Of a DNA stretch of 64,000 nt, positions 43,620-52,608 are shown piece after piece. The notes beneath the pieces are model-generated. The model did no database searches and had not been told where the DNA came from. It saw nothing but the letters and a program-made list of their open reading frames with translations. Numbering within the stretch: position 1 is the first letter of the stretch; each line of letters begins with the position of its first letter. Source of the DNA: an uncultured Eubacteriales bacterium (lineage in GTDB: Bacteria > Bacillota > Clostridia > Christensenellales > Borkfalkiaceae); NCBI GenBank assembly GCA_958421945.1, contig CATZMZ010000005.1, positions 59,794 through 123,793 of the forward strand, read 5' to 3'. Both the position numbers and the translations under genes were made by a program.

Positions 43620-44599
43620 AAATTTTTTCGATAGCAACGCTTTCGTCCTTTTTAATCGCGCTTCTCGGCGGCGCGCTCGTTATTCCCTTTTTAAAAAGGC
43701 TTAAAGCGGGACAACCTATACTCGAATACGTCGAGGAACATAAGAAAAAAAGCGGCACGCCGACAATGGGCGGACTATTTTTTATTCCCGCCGCGGCGAT
43801 AACGTTTTTTCTGTTCGGCGGCGCGAAAAGTCGACTTGCCGTCGTTTCGCTGACTATCGGACTGTCGTTTATGCTCGTGGGGTTTTTGGACGATTACCTG
43901 AAGATCACGCAAAAAAGAAACGAGGGCTTAAAGCCGTACCAAAAAATAATTTTTCAGTCCGCGATTGCTTTGGTTGCGGGGTTTTTTGCGTATAAAAACG
44001 GAATAACCTCGTTTTTCGTGCCGTTTGCAAAAAGAAAGGTCGATTTGGGGTGGGCGACGATACCGCTTATCGCGTTTATTTTTATCGCGCTGACGAATGG
44101 CGTGAATTTAACCGACGGCATAGACGGGCTTGCCGGCGGAACAAGTCTTGCGTATCTCGTGTTTACGGTCCTGCTTATCGGCGTGGAAAGAGCGGCGTTT
44201 CCTTACGCGTTCGTCGTGGCGGACGAATACGAGGGGATAATTTTGCTTTCGGTGTGCCTGAGCGGCGCGCTCGCGGCGTTTTTGTGCTTTAACGTAACGC
44301 CCGCAAGTGTGTTTATGGGCGATACGGGTTCGCTGTCGCTCGGCGGATTTCTCGGCGCGATAAGCGTGTTTTCGTTCAACTCGTTTTTTATTCCGCTAAT
44401 AGGGATAACTTTTGTCGGCTCGGTATTGTCGGTGATTATACAGGTCGCGCACTATAAGCGAACTAAAAGACGCGTGTTTTTAATGTCGCCGTTTCACCAT
44501 CATTTACAGCAAAAGGGCAGGTCGGAGGCGCAAATTTCTTTCGGCTATACGTTGGTAACCTGCATAACGGGCGCATTGTCCGTCATATTCTATCTTTAG
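43607..44599 (+). CDS. mraY: Phospho-N-acetylmuramoyl-pentapeptide transferase
   Basis: MraY makes lipid I on the inner face of the membrane. The 330-residue protein has about ten membrane helices and the family motifs KSGTPTMGGLFF, the aspartates in GFLDDYLKIT, NGVNLTDGIDGLAGG, FMGDTGSLSLGG and the C-terminal MSPFHHHLQQKG. Its start lies inside the end of murE, so translation is coupled. Confidence 0.96.
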   Translation: MQGVKIFSIATLSSFLIALLGGALVIPFLKRLKAGQPILEYVEEHKKKSGTPTMGGLFFIPAAAITFFLFGGAKSRLAVVSLTIGLSFMLVGFLDDYLKITQKRNEGLKPYQKIIFQSAIALVAGFFAYKNGITSFFVPFAKRKVDLGWATIPLIAFIFIALTNGVNLTDGIDGLAGGTSLAYLVFTVLLIGVERAAFPYAFVVADEYEGIILLSVCLSGALAAFLCFNVTPASVFMGDTGSLSLGGFLGAISVFSFNSFFIPLIGITFVGSVLSVIIQVAHYKRTKRRVFLMSPFHHHLQQKGRSEAQISFGYTLVTCITGALSVIFYL

Positions 44600-44661
44600 G
44601 GGCGAATGGTCGGAAGAGACTTTGCCGAGCGCGCCCCGAACTAAAAAACGGGGTGAACGTT

Positions 44662-46005
44662 ATGTATATTAAAGAACAGACTTTTTTCGTACTCGGCGTG
44701 TCAAAAAGCGGTTTTGCCGCCGCCGAATACATACTTAAAAAGGGCGGGAAATGCTATTTTTACGAAGAACTTAAAAGCGACAAAATTTTGGCTTCCGAAA
44801 AAACGCTCGCAGAACACGGCGCAACGGAGGTCACAAAAGACACGCTCGACGCTGCGCTCGAAGCGTCGGACACGCTTATTATCAGCCCCGGCGTACCGAT
44901 AAATCACGCGGTGGCGGTTAAAGCGAAAGCGTTGGGCAAGCGAATAACCGGCGAGCTTGAATTCGGTTTCGAGGCGGTTGCGCCCGTTATCGTCGCGATT
45001 ACGGGGACGAACGGAAAAACCACTACCGCGTCGTTATTGAAAGCAGTTTTCGACGCGGCGAAAATTAAAAGCGAGCTTGTCGGCAACGTGGGCGTACCCG
45101 TCAGCTCGGTGATAGGCGACGCGGACGCGGACAGCGTGTTCGTGACGGAGGTGTCAAGCTTTCAGCTGGAAAGCGTCAAGGCGTTTAAGCCGCACGTTTC
45201 CTGCGTGCTTAACGTTTCGCCCGACCATCTGGAACGGCATTACACGATGGAAAACTATATTTTCCTTAAAAAGCGTATTTTTAAAAATCAAACGGAAAGC
45301 GAATACGCCGTGCTTAACTTCGACGATCAGACGGTGCGTTCTTTTTACACGGAAATCAAAGCCAAAACGCTTTGGGTATCGGTTAAAGAACGGGTTGACG
45401 GCGCGTATTACGAAAACGGCGCGTTTATGTTTCGCGGAGAAATCGTCGCAGGTGAGGAAGCGTTGCCGTTATCGGGCGAGCATAATATTTACGACGCGCT
45501 TTTCGCCATCGCAGCGGCAAAGCTGTTCGGCGTGGATAATCGCACGATTGCCCGAGCGTTTAAGGATTTTCGCGGCGTTCCGCACAGAACGGAGCTGGTT
45601 TGCGAAAAGAACGGCGTAAGATTTTACGACGATTCCAAGGCGACGAACACCGCTTCCTGCATAACGGCAATTAAAACGATGACGCGCCCCACGGTACTTA
45701 TTCTCGGCGGAAGCGAAAAAGGCGAAAAATACGACGAGTTGTTCAACGCGATTAAAAATTCCGAGGTGAAACACACGGTTATTACGGGCGCGGCAAGATT
45801 TAATATGGCGGAAGCGGCGGTTAAGTCGGGCTTAACGGGCTTTACCGTAACGGATAAGTTTCGCGCCGCCGCGGAGACCGCGGCGGCGCTGGCAAAAGCA
45901 GGCGATAACGTGCTGCTGAGTCCCGCCTGCGCAAGCTTTGACGAGTTTTCAAGCTACGAAGAACGCGGAAACGCGTTTAAAAAGTTTACGGAGGAGCTTT
46001 CGTGA
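44662..46005 (+). CDS. murD: UDP-MurNAc-L-alanine:D-glutamate ligase
   Basis: MurD adds D-glutamate, supplied by MurI, to UDP-MurNAc-L-Ala. The 447-residue protein has an N-terminal Rossmann domain (FFVLGVSKSGFAAAEYI), ATP loop AITGTNGKTTTASL (about residue 112), the VLNVSPDHLERH histidine region and the C-terminal PHRTELV and DDSKATN motifs. ATG 44662 was preferred to the in-frame GTG 44653 because GGGGTG lies just before it. It overlaps ftsW by 4 bases. Confidence 0.95.
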   Translation: MYIKEQTFFVLGVSKSGFAAAEYILKKGGKCYFYEELKSDKILASEKTLAEHGATEVTKDTLDAALEASDTLIISPGVPINHAVAVKAKALGKRITGELEFGFEAVAPVIVAITGTNGKTTTASLLKAVFDAAKIKSELVGNVGVPVSSVIGDADADSVFVTEVSSFQLESVKAFKPHVSCVLNVSPDHLERHYTMENYIFLKKRIFKNQTESEYAVLNFDDQTVRSFYTEIKAKTLWVSVKERVDGAYYENGAFMFRGEIVAGEEALPLSGEHNIYDALFAIAAAKLFGVDNRTIARAFKDFRGVPHRTELVCEKNGVRFYDDSKATNTASCITAIKTMTRPTVLILGGSEKGEKYDELFNAIKNSEVKHTVITGAARFNMAEAAVKSGLTGFTVTDKFRAAAETAAALAKAGDNVLLSPACASFDEFSSYEERGNAFKKFTEELS

Positions 46006-47189
46006 ACGTCGCGCATACGATTTCCGCATATCGGGGCAAGAAAAACGATTTTACCGAAAGAGTGTTTACGAAAAACGGGATTAAAAAAGGCGGGCGCGGC
46101 GAAATTTCGTTGCTCGCGGCGGTTCTGGCTCTCGCGCTTATCGGCACGGTGTTTATTTATTCCGCAAGCAACTATACCGCCGAAAAAACCTACGGCGACC
46201 CGTTCTTTTTCGTAAAAAAACAATTAGTCGGCGTGTCGCTGGGGGCTGTAGCGATGCTTATCGCAGCGAATTTCGATTATCGTAAGCTTAAAAAACTGAC
46301 CTTTCCCGTGGCAATCGTCACGGTCGTTCTTCTCGCGCTCGTGTTCGTCCCGAACGTGGGAGTGGAAAACTACGGCGCGAAACGATGGATAGGTTTCGGC
46401 GCGTTCACGCTTCAACCGTCCGAAATAGCCAAGCTGTCGCTTATTATGTTCGCGGCGGCGTATTTTGCCAAAAACCCCGAAAGAGCAAATAGTTTTAAGG
46501 GAATTCTGCCCGTTCTCGGCTACGGTATGCTTTTGTGCGGGCTTATTATTTTAGAACCTAATATGTCGATTACCGTTTGCGTTGCCACCCTGACGCTCAC
46601 GATAATTTTCGCCGCGGGCGCGAAAATAAAACACCTCGCGCTGTTGCTTTTGCCTGCGGCGGTGTTCGCGGTAATTCTCATTCTCGCAGAGCCGTATCGG
46701 CTTAAACGACTTGCCGCGTTTATCGATCCGTGGGCTAACCCAAAAGGAGAGGGGTATCAGCTGCTGCAATCTTTATACGCGTTAGGTTCGGGCGGGTGGT
46801 TCGGCGTGGGGTTGTTCAATTCCCGTCAGAAATATTCTTTTTTGCCTTTTGCGGAATCGGATTTTATTCTTTCGGTTATCGGCGAAGAAACGGGGTTTAT
46901 CGGGTTATTGTTTTTCTTCGGCTTGCTCGGTTTTATAATTTTTAAGGGGATAAAAATCGCCGGCGAGGCGAATGACGTTTACGGCGAACTGCTCGCGGTC
47001 GGCATAACGATGATTTTCGGAATTCAGACGGTCGTGAATGCCTTGGTTGTAACGGGCAGTATTCCGCCCACGGGTTTGCCGCTGCCTCTCGTGTCAAGCG
47101 GAAACACGTCGATTATTATTTTTATGGCGGAATTCGGCGTAGTGTATAACGTGTCCGCTCGAAGCCGCCCGCCGTTCGGAGGTGTTTAA
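46002..47189 (+). CDS. ftsW: SEDS-family septal glycosyltransferase FtsW
   Basis: FtsW polymerises glycan strands at the septum together with its class B PBP. The 395-residue protein has about ten helices and SEDS motifs: GAKRWIGFGAFTLQPSEIAKL, LEPNMSITVCV, DPWANPKGEGYQLLQSLYALGSGGWFGVGL, FAESDFILSVIGEETGFIG and the C-terminal GSIPPTGLPLPLVSSGNTS. Translation starts at GTG 46002 inside the murD stop region. murG, the usual neighbour, is not present. Confidence 0.94.
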   Translation: MNVAHTISAYRGKKNDFTERVFTKNGIKKGGRGEISLLAAVLALALIGTVFIYSASNYTAEKTYGDPFFFVKKQLVGVSLGAVAMLIAANFDYRKLKKLTFPVAIVTVVLLALVFVPNVGVENYGAKRWIGFGAFTLQPSEIAKLSLIMFAAAYFAKNPERANSFKGILPVLGYGMLLCGLIILEPNMSITVCVATLTLTIIFAAGAKIKHLALLLLPAAVFAVILILAEPYRLKRLAAFIDPWANPKGEGYQLLQSLYALGSGGWFGVGLFNSRQKYSFLPFAESDFILSVIGEETGFIGLLFFFGLLGFIIFKGIKIAGEANDVYGELLAVGITMIFGIQTVVNALVVTGSIPPTGLPLPLVSSGNTSIIIFMAEFGVVYNVSARSRPPFGGV

Positions 47190-47273
47190 AATCAGAACGG
47201 CGGTTACGATTTTTGAACCTTTCGTTTAATTTTTCCATAAAATGATATATCGACGAATATCGGGGAGACGCTT

Positions 47274-48524
47274 ATGGGAAAATTCGTAATAGAGGGCGGC
47301 AAAAGGATATCGGGGAAAATCAAAGCCGAACGCGCGAAAAACGCGGTGCTTCCTATTCTTGCGGCGTGTATTCTTACCGACGACGAAGTTAAAATCAAGG
47401 ACTGCCCCGACATTGCGGACGTTAAAAACATGCTTAAAATTCTCGGTGCGCTCGGCGCGAAATACCGCTTCGACGGCAACGACCTCGTTTTGCGTTGCGA
47501 CGGTATTAACGACTATGAAGTCCCGGAATCTTTAAGCAAAGAACTGCGTTCCTCGATATTCGTTTCGGGCGCGTTGTGCGCGCGGCTTCGCCGCGCGGAG
47601 TTAAGCATGCCGGGCGGCTGCAATATAGGCAAACGCCCGATAGATTTACATATTGCGGCATTAAAAGCGCTCGGTGTAACGACGCGTGAAAGCGAGAACG
47701 GCGTAAGTTTTAAGTGCGACAAGCTTACGGGCGGGAAAATAACGCTTAAAATCCCGTCGGTCGGTGCAACGGAAAACGCGATGATAGCCGCCGCGACCGC
47801 GGAAGGCGAAACGCTTATTTTAAACGCCGCGCGCGAACCGGAAGTGAAAGATCTTGCCGATTTTTTATGCGCGCTCGGCGGCAAGGTTTACGGCGCGGGA
47901 ACGAAAACGGTGCGCGTCGAAGGCGTTAAAAAACTGCACGGCGCGGAGTACACGCCCGTGTCCGACAGGATAGAAGCGGGTACGTATCTCGTTGCGGCGG
48001 CAATAACGGGCGGCGAAATAGAGATTTCGGGCGTTTCGGGCGAAAATATTTCGGCTTTAATCGGTAAACTTTGCGATAATAGTTGTAAATTGCTCATAAA
48101 AAATGATATAATATATCTACGCGGAGCGCGGCGGCGGAAGCCCTTTTATTTACGTACGGGTTTCTATCCGTTGTTTCCTACCGATATGCAGGCGCAGTTT
48201 ACCGCGCTTGCGGCGGCGTCGGGCGGCGTTTCGGTGATTGAGGAATCGGTTTTCGAAAACAGATTCGCCTACGCGGCGGAGCTTAACAAAATGGGCGCGG
48301 ACGTTTCCGTCCGCGGCGAAACGGCAATCGTTCGCGGGGTGAAAGGTTTTCACGGCGCGGCGGTTAAGGCGGCGGATTTGCGCGGCGGCGCGGCGTTGGT
48401 GCTTGCGGCGTTAAACGCGGAAGGCTTTTCCGTGGTGGACGGCGTTTCTCATATAGAACGCGGTTACGTCCGTATGGAAGAAAAGCTTAAATCCCTCGGC
48501 GCGCAAATCGTTAAAATCAACTAA
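47274..48524 (+). CDS. murA: UDP-N-acetylglucosamine 1-carboxyvinyltransferase
   Basis: MurA catalyses the first committed step of peptidoglycan synthesis. The 416-residue protein keeps the Lys-Asn pair in AERAKNAVLPILAA and the catalytic, fosfomycin-binding cysteine in MPGGCNIGKRPIDLH (about residue 118). The C-terminal loop FPTDMQAQFTALAA is also intact. The final RGGAALVLAALNAEG helix is typical. The 84-base gap after ftsW has no clear terminator, so it probably belongs to the cluster transcript. Confidence 0.95.
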   Translation: MGKFVIEGGKRISGKIKAERAKNAVLPILAACILTDDEVKIKDCPDIADVKNMLKILGALGAKYRFDGNDLVLRCDGINDYEVPESLSKELRSSIFVSGALCARLRRAELSMPGGCNIGKRPIDLHIAALKALGVTTRESENGVSFKCDKLTGGKITLKIPSVGATENAMIAAATAEGETLILNAAREPEVKDLADFLCALGGKVYGAGTKTVRVEGVKKLHGAEYTPVSDRIEAGTYLVAAAITGGEIEISGVSGENISALIGKLCDNSCKLLIKNDIIYLRGARRRKPFYLRTGFYPLFPTDMQAQFTALAAASGGVSVIEESVFENRFAYAAELNKMGADVSVRGETAIVRGVKGFHGAAVKAADLRGGAALVLAALNAEGFSVVDGVSHIERGYVRMEEKLKSLGAQIVKIN

Positions 48525-48677
48525 AAGGCGCGACTCTTCGTAATGCGGCTTAATTTTTATAATCCGGTGCGGAGCGGGGTTACGGTTCGATTTTAGTTAT
48601 AACGGATTTGCTCGCAAAAACAGGATAAATAAGCGAAAAGCTAATATAACGTAACAACTGAAAACGGAAGAAAAGAT

Positions 48678-49448
48678 ATGAAAAAAGGAAAAATCAGCGC
48701 GATACTTCTTGCGGCGGCGTTTGCCGTTGCCGCAGTCGTTTCGTGCGTTCTTTTGTCCTTGGTAAAAAGGGTGGAAGTGCGTTATCTCGTTTCCGAAAAC
48801 GCGGACGTAACGGGTATTTCGCGTTCGCTGGACGCGCTCAAAGGCAAATGCATCGCGCTCGTTTCGGACGAGGATATTGAAAAGGCGTTTGACGAACACC
48901 CGTATTTTTACCTTGCGGAAAAGCCTGTCAGGGCGTTTCCGAATATCGTCAGGCTAACGGTAAAAGAGCGGCGCGAAGTTTATACGTTAAGCGTCGGCGG
49001 CAAGAATTATTTACTGGACGAAAACGGGATATTGCTTGCGGAAATCGCGCAGGGAACTCCGAAGCCCGCCGGCAGAACGCTTATCGACGCGGAGTTCAGC
49101 GGCATAACCGTTAAAACCGCCGTTCTCGGCAAAAAGCTTGAAACGTCTTCGGACGAGCTGTTTAACGAGTTTATCGAAATGACGGCTGCGGTGAGCTTAA
49201 CCGATAACGTCAAAGCGGTAAAGCTCGTCAGTCAGCCCGAAAGGAGCGACGTGCTGTACAAAACTTATACGGGCGTTACGATTGAAATACCCGACGCGAA
49301 CGATGGCGGCAAAGAAAAAGCCGTCGCGGCGTTTAAAGCGTATAACGACAGCGCGAACGATTATTACAAGTCTTTCGACAGAATTACGGCGATTAAGATG
49401 AAAACGGGCGAGATAGTCGTTGAATGGACGGAAAACCTTTACGATTAA
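48678..49448 (+). CDS. divIB: Cell-division protein DivIB/FtsQ
   Basis: This 256-residue protein has a short cytoplasmic N-terminus, one membrane helix (about 7-27), a POTRA-type domain (VSENADVTGISRSLDALKGKCIAL) and a beta domain with FPNIVRLTVKERREVYTL and NYLLDENGILL. These are hallmarks of DivIB/FtsQ, which bridges FtsL and DivIC. The gap of 150 bases before it shows no gene. It lies before ftsA, as usual. Confidence 0.9.
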   Translation: MKKGKISAILLAAAFAVAAVVSCVLLSLVKRVEVRYLVSENADVTGISRSLDALKGKCIALVSDEDIEKAFDEHPYFYLAEKPVRAFPNIVRLTVKERREVYTLSVGGKNYLLDENGILLAEIAQGTPKPAGRTLIDAEFSGITVKTAVLGKKLETSSDELFNEFIEMTAAVSLTDNVKAVKLVSQPERSDVLYKTYTGVTIEIPDANDGGKEKAVAAFKAYNDSANDYYKSFDRITAIKMKTGEIVVEWTENLYD

Positions 49449-49575
49449 ATTCTTCGTTTCGGTAAAAGACAAAGCGATTGCAAAGCGGTTATAAACCGAC
49501 TGAAAATAACGATAATAACGACAAATAACAAGAAAGAAATAACGATAAAAAACGAAAAAACGGCAGGAGAGAGCT

Positions 49576-50676
49576 ATGCGAAAGAAGCTTATCGCCGTTC
49601 TGGACGTGGGTTCGTCGAAAATCACGGCGGTCGCGGGGGAACGGGGCGTAAACAAAACTTTTCTTATAAAGGCGCGTAAGGAATTCGCTTACGACGGCTT
49701 TTCCGAAAGGGAATTTTTCGATACGGAAGAATTAAAGCGTACGCTTATTTCCTGCGCTCATTATATCAAAAACGCCGTCGGCGAAGAAACGGATACCGTT
49801 TACGTGGGTGTTCCCGGGGCGTTTACGGACGTTACGGTAAAAGACAGTCAGCTGTCGTTTCCGAAAAAGAAAAAAATTACCGAAAAGGATACGGACAACC
49901 TGTTCGATTCCGCTTTCGTGCTTTCGTCCGCAAAAAAAATTCTTATAAATCGTTCCGCGATTGCCTTCGAATTAGACGGTTACAGGCGGCTTGCCAACCC
50001 CATAGGCGAAACGAGCGAGATTTTAAAGGGTAAACTTTCGTTTATTACCTGCGATTCATATTTTATCGAAAACTTTAAGCCGATTCTTATCGGGTCTGGG
50101 TTTTCCACGGTGGAATTCGTGTCGTCGTCGCTTGCGGAGGCAATGTATCTGTTAGACGCCGAAACGCGCGACCGCATCGCGATTTTGTTGGACGTGGGGT
50201 ATATTTCCACCACTTATTCGCTTATTCAGGGCGACGGGATTTTGTATCAGGAATCGTTCGATTTCGGCGGCGGACATATCACGGGCGCGATTTCGGAGCG
50301 GACGGGCGCGTCGTTCGACGATGCGGAATATCTTAAACGCAAGGTCAGTTTAACCACTCTTCCTAAAAACGGTTACGACGTTATTTCCTGCGAGAACGGG
50401 CAGTATTACAGCGCGGAGGTCGTAAGGGGCGTTATACGCGAGTGTCTTGACGTGCTTTGCGAAAAAATCGACGAGGCGGCGGATAATTCCGGCTATGCGA
50501 TACCTGAATACGTGCCGTTCGAAATTACGGGCGGAGGTATTTCTTACATTCGCGGCGCAAAGGCGCATTTGTCAAGTCGGCTGGGTGCGTATACGGAAAT
50601 CGTCGCGCCGAAAGTCCCGTTGAAAGAAAAACCGACGGAATCTTCCGTTTTGTCGTTACTTGATTTGACTTTTTGA
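49576..50676 (+). CDS. ftsA: FtsA-like actin-fold division protein without the C-terminal tail
   Basis: FtsA normally ties FtsZ filaments to the membrane. This 366-residue protein has the ATP-site start LIAVLDVGSSKITAV, an SHS2/1C-like region (VYVGVPGAFTDVTVKDSQLSF), the DVGYISTTYSLIQGD strand and EITGGGISYIRGA. Two features are odd. The second phosphate loop, usually Gly-Gly-x-Thr-Thr, reads Gly-Tyr-Ile-Ser-Thr-Thr. The protein also ends at LSLLDLTF, where other FtsA proteins add a linker and an amphipathic membrane helix. Identity is supported by position between divIB and ftsZ. GCAGGAGAG precedes the start. Confidence 0.88.
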   Translation: MRKKLIAVLDVGSSKITAVAGERGVNKTFLIKARKEFAYDGFSEREFFDTEELKRTLISCAHYIKNAVGEETDTVYVGVPGAFTDVTVKDSQLSFPKKKKITEKDTDNLFDSAFVLSSAKKILINRSAIAFELDGYRRLANPIGETSEILKGKLSFITCDSYFIENFKPILIGSGFSTVEFVSSSLAEAMYLLDAETRDRIAILLDVGYISTTYSLIQGDGILYQESFDFGGGHITGAISERTGASFDDAEYLKRKVSLTTLPKNGYDVISCENGQYYSAEVVRGVIRECLDVLCEKIDEAADNSGYAIPEYVPFEITGGGISYIRGAKAHLSSRLGAYTEIVAPKVPLKEKPTESSVLSLLDLTF

Positions 50677-50692
50677 AGAAATGTGGTACAAT
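50665..50692 (+). promoter_or_regulatory. Sigma-A promoter of ftsZ within the ftsA end
   Basis: TTGACT (50665-50670), a 16-base spacer and TACAAT (50687-50692). The -35 box overlaps the last ftsA codons, giving ftsZ its own promoter. Confidence 0.75.
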
Positions 50693-50781
50693 ATAACGGT
50701 ATAAAAAGTTAGAATACAGCTTTATAAAAATATATTTAATAATTAAAACGCATAAGTTTTACGCGATTTGGAGGAGATAAT

Positions 50782-52161
50782 ATGTACGGAAACGATGATT
50801 TTAAAGTAAGCACGGCGGTGATTAAAGTTCTGGGCGTCGGCGGCGGCGGTTGCAACGCCATCAACAGCATGATAGATTCCAACGTGTCCAGCGCGGAGTT
50901 TATCGCCGTTAATACGGACAATCAGGCACTTTTGCTTTCAAAAGCAGAAAGACGCATTCAGATAGGCGAAGCCTTAACCAAAGGTCTCGGCGCGGGAAGC
51001 GACCCGACTATCGGTGAGGCTGCCGCAGAAGAAAGTAAGGACGAAATCGCGGAACTGTTAAAGGGTACGGATTTGTTGTTTATCGCCGCAGGCATGGGCG
51101 GCGGCACGGGTACGGGCGCGGCTTCCGTTATTGCGAGAATCGCGCGCGAACTGAATATTCTTACCGTCGCGGTCGTTACAAAACCCTTCTCGTTCGAGGG
51201 CAGGGTAAGAAGCGCAAACGCAAACAAGGGTATAACCAACCTTCGCAAATACGTCGACACGCTCGTTATTATTCCTAACGATAAGCTGTTGCAGTTCCTG
51301 CCCCAGCAGATAGGCGTGTTAGACGCGTTCAAGGTCGCGGACGATATGCTTAAACAAGGTATTGTCGGCATCGTGGACCTGATTGCCACGCCTTCGCTGA
51401 TTAACCTCGATTTTGCCGACGTTAATACCGTTATGCGCAATCAAGGCTTGGCGCACATGGGCGTAGGCAGGGCTAAGGGCGAAAGCCGCATTATCGAAGC
51501 GGTAAGACAAGCTGTTTCAAGCCCCTTGCTCGAAACCACGATTGAGGGCGCAAGGTCGGTTATCTTAAACGTTACCGGCGGTAAAGATTTATTGCTTTCT
51601 GAGGTAAACGAAGCTGCCGTTCTCGTTCAGGGGATAATAGATTCCTCCGCAAACATCATTTTCGGCGCAACGATAGAAGACGCAATGGCGGACGAGGTTA
51701 AAATTACCGTTATCGCAACGGGTTTTAACCCGCTCGGCGAGGAAGAAAAATCCGCAACCGAAAAGCCCGCGGCAGAGGACGCCGCAACCGCGGCGAATAC
51801 CGCTAAACCCAAGGAAGAACCCGAAAGAATCAGCATGTCGTCCATTTTAAGAATGAACGAACAACAAAGAGAGCAAGGACAGGTTCAACAGACCGCTTCC
51901 GCAAGCGTGGCGAGACCCGTTGCCGCTAATCCGACTGCAACCGCTCGTCCCGCACCCGCAGGTCAGCCGTTGCACGTTCAACAGCTTTGGGAGGTTCAGC
52001 CCGTTAAACGCGACGTAAACGTTTCCGCACCCGTCCGCAAGGAAGATGCTGAACCCGAAAAACCCGTCGCACCCGCAGCGCCGCAGCCCGAGCCGTTCAG
52101 ACAAGAAGAAAAAAAGAAAGAGCTTCCCGCTTTCATGAGAAAGCTTTTCGGTAAGAAATAA
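50782..52161 (+). CDS. ftsZ: Cell-division tubulin homologue FtsZ
   Basis: FtsZ forms the GTP-dependent division ring. The 459-residue protein has VLGVGGGGCNAINSM, the tubulin signature GMGGGTGTGAAS (about residue 107), the synergy-loop NLDFADVNTVMRNQG and the GATIEDAMADEVKITVIATGF core end. A Pro/Ala/Gln-rich linker of about 130 residues leads to the conserved C-terminal peptide LPAFMRKLF, which binds FtsA and other partners. A TTTGGAGGAGATAAT site precedes the start. Confidence 0.97.
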   Translation: MYGNDDFKVSTAVIKVLGVGGGGCNAINSMIDSNVSSAEFIAVNTDNQALLLSKAERRIQIGEALTKGLGAGSDPTIGEAAAEESKDEIAELLKGTDLLFIAAGMGGGTGTGAASVIARIARELNILTVAVVTKPFSFEGRVRSANANKGITNLRKYVDTLVIIPNDKLLQFLPQQIGVLDAFKVADDMLKQGIVGIVDLIATPSLINLDFADVNTVMRNQGLAHMGVGRAKGESRIIEAVRQAVSSPLLETTIEGARSVILNVTGGKDLLLSEVNEAAVLVQGIIDSSANIIFGATIEDAMADEVKITVIATGFNPLGEEEKSATEKPAAEDAATAANTAKPKEEPERISMSSILRMNEQQREQGQVQQTASASVARPVAANPTATARPAPAGQPLHVQQLWEVQPVKRDVNVSAPVRKEDAEPEKPVAPAAPQPEPFRQEEKKKELPAFMRKLFGKK

Positions 52162-52320
52162 TTAAGTTAAATCCGTAAAACGGGAACTGAAAACAAACAA
52201 TCGGTTAAGGATTAAAGGCGGAAATTGAAAGGGGACAACCCGTAAAATATCTGTCGATAACAACCTAAAAAAGAAAGCGTACGATAAACGAGCAAAAAGC
52301 TTAAATGACGTACGTATGCC

Positions 52321-52352
52321 GCGGCGCGCTTGAAAAATTTCAAGCGCGCCGC
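52321..52352. terminator. Long GC-rich hairpin after ftsZ
   Basis: GCGGCGCGCTTGAAA (52321-52335) pairs with TTTCAAGCGCGCCGC (52338-52352), a perfect 15-base-pair stem. Only a weak T-run (ATTTTAT) follows. It is the most likely end of the cluster transcript. No gene is visible in the rest of 52162-52608. Confidence 0.65.
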
Positions 52353-52500
52353 CCATTTTATCGTAAATCAAAAAAGGACGTTTCAAAATCCATTTCCCTC
52401 TTATTCATTAAGGGGATTTTATATTATATGTTTACATTACGTGTAAAAATTTTCCCGATTATATATCGAAACCTTTTAACTCACAAAACGATTGTTTGTG

Positions 52501-52528
52501 GCATATTCGCAACCATACGGCATATATT
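52501..52528 (+). promoter_or_regulatory. Sigma-E-like sporulation promoter
   Basis: GCATATT (52501-52507) matches the sigma-E -35 pattern KMATATT fully. CATATATT (52521-52528) matches CATACAHT at seven of eight positions. The spacer is 13 bases. It lies about 80 bases before the Cys-bearing protein gene. Confidence 0.55.
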
Positions 52529-52608
52529 GAATTAGAGCGCGTTTGAATTTCGACCCCGTGCGGGGTATCGCGGGCGCGCCTTTCTTTTAACTTAAAGGAG
52601 GATTTTTT

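Noticed and set aside
52162..52608. Possible non-coding RNA between ftsZ and the spore-type gene
   Set aside because: Apart from one long hairpin and the sigma-E-like boxes I see no known RNA family signature.
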